Source: Candidatus Micrarchaeum sp. (GTDB lineage: Archaea > Micrarchaeota > Micrarchaeia > CAILAH01). From it: a stretch of DNA of 26,234 bases. Where the stretch lies: assembly GCA_020723045.1 (NCBI GenBank), contig DYJQ01000001.1, positions 7,987 through 34,220 of the forward strand, in the 5' to 3' direction. The notes under the pieces are model-generated. The model searched no databases, was not told the origin of the DNA, and saw only the letters and a list, made by a program, of their open reading frames with translations. Made by a program: the position numbers and the translations under genes. This document shows positions 8,495 through 16,847 of this stretch, in pieces (position 1 is the stretch's first letter; every line of letters starts with the position of its first letter).

Positions 8495-9864
8495 ATAGGT
8501 ATTCGTTTGCGTTGGTTTTTTTATTCCTTTTTTCTGCAGTTTTTTCGGTTTCTACTTCGGTTGTTATGTTCCCTTCATCCAACTCTTATATTCTGCGCAC
8601 GTATACTATTGAATCGCCCGGCTTGTTCAGCCTTGAACCCTCGGAAATAAAGGGTGTAGCTCCATCCAGCATGTCAATATTCACAGAAGGGGCTAGCATC
8701 TATCTGACATACTACCGCGAGGTAAACAAGACAAGGCAGGTGCAGAAGTCGTTTGAGGATATGCTTAATGAGAGTGTTGGCTCACAGGTCTCAGTTCATG
8801 TCAGCCCTGATAAGGATTACAACGGGACGTTGCAATGGTATAATGATGGATACATAGGGCTTGCTGATGGTACAAAAGAGCGCGTGATCTCACTCAGTAA
8901 TATTGTTGAGCTCTTGATGCCGCAGGTCTCCTCATATAAAGATGAGAACTATACAGAGTATCTCACAACACTATTTGGGAGTTCAACCACACCTTCCAGC
9001 AGGGTTTCGTTGGGCTATGCCACTACGGACCTGTCGTGGTCGATAGACTATGATTTGGCGGTAAATTCAGGGAATGGGAGGCTCACACAGTATGCAGAGC
9101 TTGCGAATAATGGCGGGGAGAGCTATGATAATGCACAACTTACCCTTACGATGCTCGCACCGAACTTTGTGAATAATTACTACCGCTACAACTATAATGG
9201 CTACAACTATAATGGTGGCTACTCCAAGAGTATAATGTATGAGTCAGCCCTACCACAAGGGGTAGGCGGTGCACCCTCATTTGAACCTGTATCACAGCAG
9301 GGGTTCTGGAGTTATAAGGCAGACAAGCCCATCACGCTCCCGCCACACAGCAGCCAGAAGCTCGCCATCTTCACTGATGATGCAAAATATGAGAAGAAAT
9401 ATGTGTGGGATACCAGTAAGGGAGATACGGCTTATGTGGTGTATGACTTAAACAATACGCGTGATGAGGTCCTCCCATCAGGTACTGTGCGTGTGTTTGA
9501 GGATGGCTGTTTTATGGGTGAGGACAGCATCGGCTTGCTTGCGAGTGGCAAGGATGAAGAGCTGTTCGTCTCCAACGCGCCGCAGTTCTCTGTTGAGAAG
9601 TCAATACTCTCAGATAAGACGAGTGGCTTTATGGAGAAGTATACGCATACGGTAACTATCCGCCTCAAGGTGAAGAATTATGGCAAGGAGGCCACATCAC
9701 TGGAAGTGCGCGATTACATACCGCAGTACGATGACTTTGCATTTGTCAGCTTTTCGGTAGAACCGTACAAAATTGATGTGAATAAGGCGGTGTGGGTGGT
9801 TGATGTTGGTGCGGGCGCCGAGAAGATGATTGAGTATACCTATACTTATACAAGCAGGTATTGA
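8491..9864 (+). CDS. Secreted DUF4139-like protein
   Basis: The N-terminal hydrophobic stretch after NRYS (FALVFLFLFSAVFSVS) is a signal peptide or anchor. The rest resembles the DUF4139 family: an N-terminal segment with NGTLQWYNDGYIGLADG, the central DLSWSIDYDLAVNSGNG and ELANNGGESYDNAQLTLTM strands, then LPSGTVRVFEDGCFMGEDS and a final RLKVKNYGKEATSLEVRDY module. The family's biochemical role is unknown; members are usually exported or membrane-linked. The preferred start is TTG at 8491, overlapping the previous stop, with AGGTGG (8477-8482) 8 nt upstream. A GTG at 8479 would add four residues. No C-terminal membrane helix is seen, so the product may be secreted or held by its N terminus. 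Confidence 0.82.
   Translation: MNRYSFALVFLFLFSAVFSVSTSVVMFPSSNSYILRTYTIESPGLFSLEPSEIKGVAPSSMSIFTEGASIYLTYYREVNKTRQVQKSFEDMLNESVGSQVSVHVSPDKDYNGTLQWYNDGYIGLADGTKERVISLSNIVELLMPQVSSYKDENYTEYLTTLFGSSTTPSSRVSLGYATTDLSWSIDYDLAVNSGNGRLTQYAELANNGGESYDNAQLTLTMLAPNFVNNYYRYNYNGYNYNGGYSKSIMYESALPQGVGGAPSFEPVSQQGFWSYKADKPITLPPHSSQKLAIFTDDAKYEKKYVWDTSKGDTAYVVYDLNNTRDEVLPSGTVRVFEDGCFMGEDSIGLLASGKDEELFVSNAPQFSVEKSILSDKTSGFMEKYTHTVTIRLKVKNYGKEATSLEVRDYIPQYDDFAFVSFSVEPYKIDVNKAVWVVDVGAGAEKMIEYTYTYTSRY
9186..9215 (+). repeat. Exact 15-nt tandem duplication inside the DUF4139-like gene
   Basis: CTACAACTATAATGG occurs twice back to back at 9186-9200 and 9201-9215. It keeps the frame and encodes two YNYNG units in a Tyr/Asn/Gly-rich loop. 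It could expand or contract by slippage without breaking the gene, altering a probable surface loop. Confidence 0.9.
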
Positions 9865-9886
9865 AAACTAGCGGGGTTTTGAGATT

Positions 9887-10240
9887 ATGGCAAACGAAGA
9901 AATCTATATAGAAAAGAGGATACTGTGCCCAAAATGCGGGCATGTGCATGAGTTTTCGCTCAAAGCGAGCCTCTCTGTGAATAATTTTGTTGTGGATGGC
10001 TACTGCATTGCCTGCGGTGCGGCCATAACTGTTGATAAGAACACCATATTCAAGAACACGCATGTCAATGTAGGCGTGCCTGTAGTAGCGTCGCCAGCAG
10101 GTCTTGAGTCAGTTGAGACGTCTGAGAGTGGAGCATCACAGGGAGATGTGCCGGAGGATGTACTGAGTTTTTTTGATGAAACCGCCGGCTCTTCCAAATC
10201 CTCCTCAGCAGACATTATGACGGATATGTTTGAGCAATAA
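9887..10240 (+). CDS. Small zinc-ribbon protein with disordered tail
   Basis: The 117-residue protein begins with a four-cysteine ribbon: CPKC at residues 14-17 and CIAC about 30 residues later, a spacing suited to one zinc ion. The second half is rich in Ser, Glu, Asp and Gly and looks disordered, ending in a short amphipathic stretch (DIMTDMFEQ). No enzymatic residues are apparent. Such modules commonly bind nucleic acid or a partner protein, but the actual role cannot be read here. It follows the DUF4139-like gene by 22 nt on the same strand and is followed by T-rich tracts, so it is probably the last gene of that transcript. Confidence 0.72.
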   Translation: MANEEIYIEKRILCPKCGHVHEFSLKASLSVNNFVVDGYCIACGAAITVDKNTIFKNTHVNVGVPVVASPAGLESVETSESGASQGDVPEDVLSFFDETAGSSKSSSADIMTDMFEQ

Positions 10241-10254
10241 TAAACAAAGACCAC

Positions 10255-10275
10255 TTTTTCTACTTTTAATATTTT
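10255..10275 (+). terminator. Oligo-T terminator after the zinc-ribbon gene
   Basis: Three T runs (10255-10259, 10264-10267 and 10272-10275) begin 15 nt after the stop codon. Archaeal RNA polymerase terminates at such U-rich tracts without a required hairpin. Confidence 0.6.
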
Positions 10276-10302
10276 GCTTAAAATAGATAAAAGAACACTA
10301 TT

Positions 10303-10358
10303 ATCCCCATCAAGAAGAACCGTCGCTGGCAGTCCCCAGTGGACATTAAAATCCCCAT
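10303..10358 (+). other. Possible leader with repeat and hairpin
   Basis: ATCCCCAT occurs at 10303-10310 and again at 10351-10358. Between them, 10322-10329 (GTCGCTGG) can pair with 10336-10344 (CCAG-T-GAC with one bulged G) around a CAGTCC loop. The element lies just before the possible 46-residue gene and could be part of its leader, or chance. Confidence 0.3.
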
Positions 10359-10379
10359 ATCCCTCCAGAGGTAATCGAG

Positions 10380-10520
10380 ATGAACATAAAAGAGAAAAAG
10401 CGTGGGGATGAGGAAACGGAACTGTGGAAGAAATGGAATGAATGGAAGAAAAAAGAAAAAAAGGGAGAGGGCAAAAGCGCGGCGATTAAAAAAAACGGCT
10501 TATTTTCTAAATCAGCATGA
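10380..10520 (+). CDS. Possible 46-residue Lys/Trp-rich small protein
   Basis: An ATG at 10380 opens 46 codons ending at TGA 10518-10520. It is preceded by AGAGGTAATC, which matches the archaeal ribosome-binding consensus with one mismatch. The gap from GAGGT to ATG is 7 nt, among the best sites in the window. The product is very basic, about one third Lys, with a WKKWNEWKKKEKK core that could form an amphipathic or coiled helix. Caution is needed: the A-rich codons that encode the lysines are the complement of the U tracts that probably end hppA transcription, so composition alone could create this frame. It overlaps the 3' end of hppA by 14 nt on the opposite strand. Confidence 0.5.
   Translation: MNIKEKKRGDEETELWKKWNEWKKKEKKGEGKSAAIKKNGLFSKSA
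10449..10495 (-). terminator. Oligo-T terminator of hppA
   Basis: Downstream of the hppA stop the minus strand carries T8 (10495-10488), then T7-C-T6 (10462-10449). These are the strongest U-tract signals in the window and fit archaeal intrinsic termination. Confidence 0.7.
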
Positions 10521-12474
10521 GCGATTTTGCTAGGAGCGCAGCCGCAAACACGAGCGATACCGTATTGAGCACTTTGATGAGTGCATTCAGTGCCGGCCCA
10601 GCCGTATCCTTGAGTGGGTCGCCCACAGTATCGCCCACTACAGCCGCTTTATGTGTATCGCTTCCCTTGCCACCCAGGTTTCCTGTCTCAATATACTTTT
10701 TGGCGTTATCCCAAGATGCACCAGCAGTACACATGAACAGCGCCAGCAGGAGCCCGCTCGCTATCGCGCCCGCAAGCATCCCTGCAAGTGCCGCCACACC
10801 AAACAGGTAGCCTACTATCAACGGTGTGAATACCGCGATGGCACCGGGGAGTGCAAGCTCTCTCAGTGCAGTTGCAGTGCTTATGTCAACGCACTTTGCA
10901 TAATCGGCCTTTCCCGTGCCTTTCATAAGGCCTTTAATCTCCTTGAACTGCCTGCGTACCTCCTGCACGATCTCAAACGCCGCCTTTCCCACTGCGAGCA
11001 TCAACAGGCTCGAGAATATGAATGGCAGCAATGCGCCTATGAACAGGCCTACAACTACTGATGCAGAGAGCAGGTCAACCGAAGCGAGCTTGCTTTCAGC
11101 AGCAAACGCAGCAAACAGTGCAAGCGCACCCAGTGCAGCCCCACCAATCGCAAACCCCTTTGTTGTTGCCTTTGTGGTATTCCCGACGGCATCCAGTTGG
11201 TCAGTGACCTTCCTAACCTTCTCCGGCAGGTTTGACATCTCTGCTATGCCGCCCGCATTATCCGTTATAGGGCCGAACGAATCCACTGCAATCACAAAAC
11301 CGCTGAGCGATAGCATTGCAGCAGCTGCTAGTGCAACACCGTACAACCCCGCAAGTTTGAACGAAAGTATTATGGCCGCAATAATAACCAGCACAGGCAA
11401 TAATGTAGATTCCATTCCCACAGCCAATCCTGTAATGAGGTTAGTCCCCGCTCCAGTACTTGCCGCCTCAGCAACCTTTCTTACAGGGCCGAACTGCATC
11501 CCCGTGTAATACTCGGTTATGAGGAACAGCAGGAACGTCACAACCGCGCCTATCGCAGTCACCCAGAAGTATTGTGAGAACCCTGTGTAGAGGAATGTGA
11601 GCAGGAGCATCACGACTGCAGTGACGAGCAGGCCTACGTAGAACGAGAACATGATGTTCTTATTCCACAACCGCACGAATAATGACCCTATTACCCCGCT
11701 AAACACACCAAGTGCCGCGATCGCGATGGGCAACGTCACGAGGTTTGCAGTTGAGCCGAGCAGCATTGCAGCAATCACCGTCACCACAAACGATTCAAAC
11801 ACATCCGCCGCCATGCCGGCACAGTCTCCGACGTTATCACCCACATTATCTGCAATCACTGCTGGGTTTCTTGGGTCATCCTCCGGTATCCCCTTCTCAA
11901 TCTTTCCTACAAGGTCGGCACCCACATCAGCCGCTTTTGTGTATATCCCGCCACCCACTCTGGCGAATAGCGAGATGAGCGATGCGCCGAACCCGTACCC
12001 TGTCAATGGTATGAGGTCCCCGTTGAATATTATATAAAGCGCACTCAACCCTATGAGCCCAAGGCCTACGAGCGCCATCCCAGTGACGGCACCTCCCTTG
12101 AATGCCATCGCAAGCGCCTCCCGCAACCCCTTGCCAGCGGCATCTGCGACACGCACGTTGCCCCTTACTGAGGTCTGCATGCCGATATACCCTGCAAGTG
12201 CTGAGGAGAGGACCCCAACGAGGAATGCAAGCGCAGTGGCCTGGCTTACAAAATAGTACAGAGCCACAGCGAGCACGATGACGATGGGCAGCAATGTCTT
12301 GTACTGCCTCATGAGGTAGGCATTCGCCCCCTCCTCAATCGCCTTTGCTATGCTTTGCATCCTCTCGTTTCCTTTAGGCGCCTTAAGAACGCTGAAGACA
12401 AGATAGGCCGAGTAGAGTATAGCCAAGATGCCAACAGCCAGCGCAAAGTAGATTTCGTCAATTCCAAATATCAT
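10507..12474 (-). CDS. hppA: Membrane-bound proton-translocating pyrophosphatase, K+-independent
   Basis: This integral membrane pump couples pyrophosphate hydrolysis to ion export. The chain of 655 residues has about 15-16 hydrophobic segments. Diagnostic sites are DVGADLVGK (183-191), the Mg-pyrophosphate acidic cluster beginning DDPRNPAVIADN (199-210) and continuing NVGDCAGMAADVFES, and DTVGDPLKDTAGP near 615. Subtype is read from GNTTKATTKG (431-440). Lys at 435 and Thr at 438 are the residues of K+-independent enzymes, whereas K+-dependent ones carry Ala and Gly there. K+-independent members are generally H+ pumps. The ATG at 12474 has GGGGTG 9 nt upstream; a GTG at 12486 would overlap that site. 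The enzyme reclaims energy from pyrophosphate released by synthetases and other biosynthetic reactions. Confidence 0.96.
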   Translation of the reverse strand: MIFGIDEIYFALAVGILAILYSAYLVFSVLKAPKGNERMQSIAKAIEEGANAYLMRQYKTLLPIVIVLAVALYYFVSQATALAFLVGVLSSALAGYIGMQTSVRGNVRVADAAGKGLREALAMAFKGGAVTGMALVGLGLIGLSALYIIFNGDLIPLTGYGFGASLISLFARVGGGIYTKAADVGADLVGKIEKGIPEDDPRNPAVIADNVGDNVGDCAGMAADVFESFVVTVIAAMLLGSTANLVTLPIAIAALGVFSGVIGSLFVRLWNKNIMFSFYVGLLVTAVVMLLLTFLYTGFSQYFWVTAIGAVVTFLLFLITEYYTGMQFGPVRKVAEAASTGAGTNLITGLAVGMESTLLPVLVIIAAIILSFKLAGLYGVALAAAAMLSLSGFVIAVDSFGPITDNAGGIAEMSNLPEKVRKVTDQLDAVGNTTKATTKGFAIGGAALGALALFAAFAAESKLASVDLLSASVVVGLFIGALLPFIFSSLLMLAVGKAAFEIVQEVRRQFKEIKGLMKGTGKADYAKCVDISTATALRELALPGAIAVFTPLIVGYLFGVAALAGMLAGAIASGLLLALFMCTAGASWDNAKKYIETGNLGGKGSDTHKAAVVGDTVGDPLKDTAGPALNALIKVLNTVSLVFAAALLAKSLMLI

Positions 12475-12527
12475 AGCTGACAACACCCCTTTAATTTGCT
12501 TTTTCTGACGTCATTAAGAAAACAAGA

Positions 12528-12543
12528 TTTTTAAATATAATAT
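12528..12543 (-). promoter_or_regulatory. TATA-like element upstream of hppA
   Basis: The minus strand reads TTATATTTAAAAATC just after the stop of the M50 protease gene. It predicts a start near 12508 and a ~33-nt leader containing the GGGGTG ribosome site. Confidence 0.45.
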
Positions 12544-12544
12544 T

Positions 12545-13168
12545 CTATCCGAGCAGAAAAATCGGGCCCACATACACGCCGAATGCGATTAATCCCACTA
12601 GTAGCCACACTATCCAATTCCACGCGAATACCTTGCTCCCATCAAGCGGCGGGATGGGTATCATGTTGAACAGTGCTAGGATACCGTTAACACTATACCC
12701 GATCAGTGCAATCTCGCTCACTATTGACTTCGGCCCGAATGTGAGCACTGCAAATGGAAGAAGTGCAAGGAACCCGATCGCCAGCGCTATATTGGTGAGC
12801 GGGCCTGCAATCGAGATTATACCGCTCTGTCTCCTTGTCATGCGTTCGCTGTAGATGTATACTGCACCCGGTGCTGCGAACACAAACCCAAACGCCACCG
12901 CGAAAACAAGACACATCACAAGCCCCATGGGCCACATCCTAAACCCGGCGACGGCCCCATACCTTTGCGCAACAAACTTATGCGCCATCTCGTGCAGTAT
13001 GAACCCAGCCCCTACTGTGATTATCATAACACCAAGCTGTTTTGCCAATTCGGTGATAGGATACTTGAAAAGCCCAGTAATCCCAATGTCCGCAACGAGT
13101 ATGGCAAATGCTATGGCCAGCATTGAAATGCCAATCTCTTCCAATTCCCTATTAGTAATGCCAAACAT
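12545..13168 (-). CDS. Site-2-protease-like M50 intramembrane metalloprotease
   Basis: This multi-span membrane zinc protease would cleave transmembrane substrates. HEMAH (59-63) supplies the zinc-binding His pair and catalytic Glu inside a hydrophobic helix. The second signature IPIPPLDGSK puts the third ligand at D176. AGPLTN near 121 is another family element. The 207 residues with about 5-6 membrane spans make a minimal S2P core without PDZ or CBS domains. The ATG at 13168 is preferred because GGGGTG lies 6 nt upstream; a GTG at 13177 would use up that site. It is downstream of the OB-fold membrane protein and cdc48 on the same strand with a 48-nt gap, suggesting a shared transcript and a role in membrane protein turnover or regulated proteolysis. 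Confidence 0.9.
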   Translation of the reverse strand: MFGITNRELEEIGISMLAIAFAILVADIGITGLFKYPITELAKQLGVMIITVGAGFILHEMAHKFVAQRYGAVAGFRMWPMGLVMCLVFAVAFGFVFAAPGAVYIYSERMTRRQSGIISIAGPLTNIALAIGFLALLPFAVLTFGPKSIVSEIALIGYSVNGILALFNMIPIPPLDGSKVFAWNWIVWLLVGLIAFGVYVGPIFLLG

Positions 13169-13216
13169 GAATTGCACCCCGGTAAATAGCGTTTGCCTCT
13201 CCTCACCCGCACCAAT

Positions 13217-13609
13217 CTATCTTACTTCGATGACCTGGGCATTATCCTTTATTTTCACCTTTGCATGCGAGAACATGCCTGCATACGCGACGACCTCGCA
13301 CAGTACCTCACTCCCGTCATCGGTGATAACTGTGATTGCATTTCCGAGCCTTCCGTTCGTCTGCGCCAGCCCGTACTTGCTTCTCAACTCAACAAACGGC
13401 GACATGCCAACAATGCTCACGCGGTCCCCTTTCCTAACACCGCGGATGTGCGGGTACCATACGGGCGAGAGCAGTGTAATCCCAAATGCCAGCGCCACTA
13501 GCTTTGCCAGCAAGAGCAAGTCCCCCCCCGGTACGAGCGCAAATATGATAAACGCAAGCGCAAACGTTATGAGGAATGTTGAGAGTGTCGCCCCAAAGTT
13601 CAGGTTCAT
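13217..13609 (-). CDS. Two-span membrane protein with C-terminal OB-like domain (NfeD-like)
   Basis: The 130-residue protein has two hydrophobic segments (about 5-27, TLSTFLITFALAFIIFALV, and 31-52, LLLLAKLVALAFGITLL). A soluble domain of ~70 residues follows, with short beta strands (KGDRVSIVG, GNAITVITDDG, HAKVKIKD), as in NfeD C-terminal OB folds. NfeD proteins partner with membrane proteases and stomatin-type proteins, but identity here rests on architecture, not a signature. The ATG at 13609 has AGGTGA exactly 7 nt upstream, and that ribosome site contains the TGA stop of cdc48. Translation of the two genes is therefore almost certainly coupled. A GTG at 13615 is an unlikely alternative. 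Confidence 0.72.
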   Translation of the reverse strand: MNLNFGATLSTFLITFALAFIIFALVPGGDLLLLAKLVALAFGITLLSPVWYPHIRGVRKGDRVSIVGMSPFVELRSKYGLAQTNGRLGNAITVITDDGSEVLCEVVAYAGMFSHAKVKIKDNAQVIEVR

Positions 13610-13616
13610 CCCCACT

Positions 13617-15767
13617 TCACCTGTATATTACGTTCTCCATCTCCTTGAACTTCTCAATCCTGTTGATATCGTTTTTAGAGATTGATGGCCTGATGTTTTC
13701 GAGCGCCTTGACGAAGTCTTTCATTCCCACCTTGTCATTCACTCTCCCCTCTCTTATAAGGGCCATGCCCGCTTCCCTGCACACACTTTCAATATCTGCG
13801 CCTGTGTACCCCTCACTCATCTCCGCAAGTTGCTCTAAGTTCACATCCTTAGCGAGCGGCATGCCCATGGTGTGCACCTTGAATATTTCTTCTCTCGTCG
13901 TCTTATCAGGCATCCCAATCTCTATCACGTAATCAAACCTGCCCGGTCGCATCAATGCAGGGTCAACGATATCCGGCCTATTAGTTGCGGCAATCACCAC
14001 AACCCTTTTTGTGTTGACCATACCGTCCATCTCAATCAACAATGTATTCACAACTCTCTCAGTCACCTTTGACCCCTCATCATACCCGCGCACTGGTGCA
14101 ATTGCATCAATCTCATCTATGAACACCACGCATGGGGATGCCTGCCTTGCCTTCCTGAATATCTCTCTCACAATCTTCTCGCTCTCACCTACCCACTTGC
14201 TCAGCACCTCGGGGCCTTTGATCGAGATGAAGTTGGCCTCACTCTCAGAAGCAACCGCTTTCGCTAGCAGTGTTTTGCCTGTTCCCGGCGGCCCTACTAA
14301 CAGGATCCCTTTTATGGCGCGTACATTAAGCTTGTCAAAATATTCAGGATGCTTGAGAGGCAGTTCAACAGCCTCATTGAGCGTTCTCTTAGCATTTTCA
14401 AGCCCACCCACATCATCCCACTTTACGTTGGGGATTTCAGTGAACACCTCACGCAGTGCGGATGGCAGTATCTCTTTCATCGCTTCGAGAAAGTCCGCTT
14501 GCTCCACCTCGATCTTGTCAAGCACCTCTTGTGATATCTCGCTGTCAAGGTCAAGCTCGGGTAGTATCCTACGCAGGGCGCGCATCGCCGCCTCCTTGCT
14601 CAGTGAGCTGATATCCGCTCCAGTATAACCGTGTGTGATGTCTGCAAGCCTCTTAAGGTCGACATCCTTGCTAAGCGGCATGTGCCTCGTATGTATCTGC
14701 AGTATCTCCTCACGTGCTGGCCTGTCTGGCACCCCTATCTCAATCTCCCTATCAAACCTGCCCGGCCTTCTCAATGCCTGGTCGATTGCGTTAGGCCTGT
14801 TGGTCGCGCCGATCACTATCACCTGCCCCCGCGCGTTGAGCCCGTCCATCAACGTGAGCAGTTGGCTTACCACCCTCCTCTCAACCTCGCCGGTGGCCTC
14901 CTCGCGTTTGGGCGCAATCGCATCCAGCTCATCCATGAATATGACGCTCGGCGAATTGTCCTCTGCATCCTTGAACAGTTTTCTGAGCCGTTCCTCGCTC
15001 TCGCCAACATACTTGCTCACGAGTTCAGGCCCGCCGATATAGTAGAAGTTGGCCTCACTCTCAGAAGCAACCGCTTTCGCCAGCAGTGTTTTGCCAGTTC
15101 CCGGCGGCCCGTAGATTAACACGCCCTTTGGCGGGTCGATACCTAGCCTCTGGAATAGTTCTGGATGCCTGAGCGGGAGTTCAACCATCTCCCTTACTTT
15201 CTGGATTTCCTCTTTGAGCCCGCCAATATCTTCATAAGAGATGGATGGCACTCTTCCTATATCCTTTGCAGGCTCGTTCTTCAACGAGAGGTCGGTCTCA
15301 TTTCCTATGAGTACAACGCCTGTTGGGAACGTCTGTGTGACTACAAGCGGGAATGGAGTGCCGAACACCGCAACGTATATAACATCACCTCTCGTGAGCG
15401 CCCTCCCGACCAATCTTCTCTTGAGAATAGCGTCAAACCCCGCGGAGAACTGCATTGGCTGTTTGGGTGCGAGTATGATCTTCTTTGCCTCCTTCACATC
15501 TGCTTTCTTTATTGTTATCTTGTCTCCGATTGCCACACCGCTATTCTGTCTCAAATAGCCGTCCATCCTCACTATACCGTACCCCTCATCCCGTGGGTGG
15601 GCTTGCCATACTATGGCTGCAGTAACCTTCTTTCCTTTGAGCTCGACAACATCGCCGGTAGTGACATCAAGCGCCTTTCTCGATTCGCTATCCATCCTCA
15701 CTATGCCGCGCCCAACGTCATGCTGGAGTGCTTCTGCAACCTTAAGCTCGATTTCTTTAACTGCCAT
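13617..15767 (-). CDS. cdc48: Cdc48/VAT-type double AAA+ ATPase
   Basis: This hexameric unfoldase extracts and unfolds proteins. From the ATG at 15767 the protein is 716 residues: N-domain double-psi barrel and CDC48_2 region (1-~175), D1 ring with Walker A GPPGTGKT 220-227, Walker B VIFMDE 275-280 and arginine fingers in RRPGRF, then D2 with Walker A 492-499 and Walker B VVFIDE 547-552. Pore-loop positions read KYVG (D1) and KWVG (D2), so both rings carry an aromatic residue. The last three residues, Ile-Tyr-Arg, match the HbYX tail that docks ATPases onto the 20S proteasome. GGAGG (15781-15777) lies 9 nt before the chosen ATG. The ATG at 15776 abuts that site, so it is rejected. First gene of a cluster with an OB-fold membrane protein and an M50 protease. 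Confidence 0.96.
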   Translation of the reverse strand: MAVKEIELKVAEALQHDVGRGIVRMDSESRKALDVTTGDVVELKGKKVTAAIVWQAHPRDEGYGIVRMDGYLRQNSGVAIGDKITIKKADVKEAKKIILAPKQPMQFSAGFDAILKRRLVGRALTRGDVIYVAVFGTPFPLVVTQTFPTGVVLIGNETDLSLKNEPAKDIGRVPSISYEDIGGLKEEIQKVREMVELPLRHPELFQRLGIDPPKGVLIYGPPGTGKTLLAKAVASESEANFYYIGGPELVSKYVGESEERLRKLFKDAEDNSPSVIFMDELDAIAPKREEATGEVERRVVSQLLTLMDGLNARGQVIVIGATNRPNAIDQALRRPGRFDREIEIGVPDRPAREEILQIHTRHMPLSKDVDLKRLADITHGYTGADISSLSKEAAMRALRRILPELDLDSEISQEVLDKIEVEQADFLEAMKEILPSALREVFTEIPNVKWDDVGGLENAKRTLNEAVELPLKHPEYFDKLNVRAIKGILLVGPPGTGKTLLAKAVASESEANFISIKGPEVLSKWVGESEKIVREIFRKARQASPCVVFIDEIDAIAPVRGYDEGSKVTERVVNTLLIEMDGMVNTKRVVVIAATNRPDIVDPALMRPGRFDYVIEIGMPDKTTREEIFKVHTMGMPLAKDVNLEQLAEMSEGYTGADIESVCREAGMALIREGRVNDKVGMKDFVKALENIRPSISKNDINRIEKFKEMENVIYR

Positions 15768-15812
15768 GATAAACATCCTCCATCTATAATTAGTGGTATC
15801 TTAAAGGGGGCT

Positions 15813-15824
15813 AATTTTAAAAAA
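15813..15824 (-). promoter_or_regulatory. TATA-like element upstream of cdc48
   Basis: The minus strand reads TTTTTTAAAATT. It predicts a start near 15792, leaving a ~25-nt leader that contains the GGAGG ribosome site of cdc48. Confidence 0.5.
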
Positions 15825-15880
15825 CACTCTTTGGTTTAATGCCTTTTGGTAAATAAATAATTTGCTATCCATTCATTTTG

Positions 15881-15890
15881 TTTATAAGTA
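15881..15890 (+). promoter_or_regulatory. TATA box upstream of the 15923 gene
   Basis: TTTATAAGTA is centred about 38 nt before the ATG and predicts a start near 15911. That is just before the GGTGAT ribosome site at 15913-15918. Confidence 0.55.
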
Positions 15891-15922
15891 ACCTGCTTTC
15901 TAAGGTAGGTACGGTGATACTT

Positions 15923-16825
15923 ATGGCAAAAGGCAAATGCGAGGATATAGAGGTTTATGAGGAGATGAGGGCAGTGTTCAAGGATGACGAGCGGCTCATC
16001 TTTGACACAATTGCGTTGGGCGTGTTCAGCGGGGCGTACCGTGCGCTGAAGAAAGAGATCTATGACCAGAGCAGGACGGTTTCTCCGCTGGATGTTGAGG
16101 AGTTTGCGCATAAGGTGCTGGATGTCCAGGCGGTGATGGGGGATTATGAACAGCTTGTGATGAGCCTCAATAGTACGCTACAACCGTCCATCGCACTGGC
16201 GGTTTCGCTTGAAAACGGCAATGTCCTTGACAATGCATTTGCAAACTTTCTTAAGTTGCATCCAGCGTTTACATATAAGGAGCTGATGAATTATTTTGAG
16301 GAGCGTTATTCAGAGAAGAAGCTGATCAAGTATGTGGGCAGCATTCCCATATACAAGAAATTGCTCTTATTCGACCGCAGGGAGATTGATGCGCGCATAT
16401 TCGACCTGATAAAGTCAGGCGTAATATACTATGCGGGCAACGGAAAGGGCAAGAAAAGGGAGCTTCCAACACGGTTTGACAAGGATAATTTCATATCCAT
16501 GCCGGTGGTTTATGGGATATTTGCTGGCTCGTGGAACCCGCTTGCGGTATACCCCGAGATTGAGAGTGTTTCAGCAGAATCATCGCGTGTACTGCGCGAG
16601 CTGATGAGTGCCGAGCTCGAGACGAACCAAGCGGCCAAGCTGCTCAAGCTTCTCTTCAAGGACTCAACAACGGATAACGTGATCGGCAACTTTGCAGGCA
16701 TACTCTCTATGTACTATGAACAGATGAATGAGCAGCGGCCTGAATTTTTGGTTGAGACTGAGAATGGGCCATCACTCTCAATTATGCACACCGGGGAAGA
16801 GGTTTACGAGACGGTAACCGTATAA
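15923..16825 (+). CDS. Uncharacterised soluble protein
   Basis: I do not recognise this 300-residue protein. It has no signal peptide or membrane segment. Most of it looks alpha-helical, with acidic N-terminal helices (CEDIEVYEEMRAVFKDDERL) and a middle basic segment GNGKGKKRELPTRF. A more beta-like portion around ISMPVVYGIFAGSWNPLAVYP precedes a helical C-terminal third. No cysteine clusters, Walker motifs or catalytic triads are apparent. The ATG at 15923 is chosen because GGTGAT ends 4 nt upstream and a TATA box is correctly placed. The open frame extends to an ATG at 15878, but that would start before the predicted transcript. It is divergent from cdc48 and convergent with the M24 peptidase gene. 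Placement beside cdc48 does not by itself imply shared function. Confidence 0.75.
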   Translation: MAKGKCEDIEVYEEMRAVFKDDERLIFDTIALGVFSGAYRALKKEIYDQSRTVSPLDVEEFAHKVLDVQAVMGDYEQLVMSLNSTLQPSIALAVSLENGNVLDNAFANFLKLHPAFTYKELMNYFEERYSEKKLIKYVGSIPIYKKLLLFDRREIDARIFDLIKSGVIYYAGNGKGKKRELPTRFDKDNFISMPVVYGIFAGSWNPLAVYPEIESVSAESSRVLRELMSAELETNQAAKLLKLLFKDSTTDNVIGNFAGILSMYYEQMNEQRPEFLVETENGPSLSIMHTGEEVYETVTV

Positions 16826-16847
16826 GGATCTGTGTGTTGTGTAAGGC

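Noticed and set aside
12506..12513. TGACGTCA palindrome upstream of hppA
   Set aside because: An 8-bp palindrome is expected by chance many times in a window this size, and nothing else supports an operator here.
12855..13685. 276-codon rightward open frame across the M50 and OB-fold genes
   Set aside because: It spans three confidently assigned leftward genes and their spacers, and its composition is that of antisense membrane-protein sequence.
14011..14628. 205-codon rightward frame opposite cdc48, similar to another at 14635-15042
   Set aside because: The resemblance comes from the duplicated AAA modules on the other strand; no translation signals are present.
15768..15776. ATG at 15776 as cdc48 start
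   Set aside because: It abuts the GGAGG site. The ATG at 15767 has proper 9-nt spacing and a family-like N terminus.
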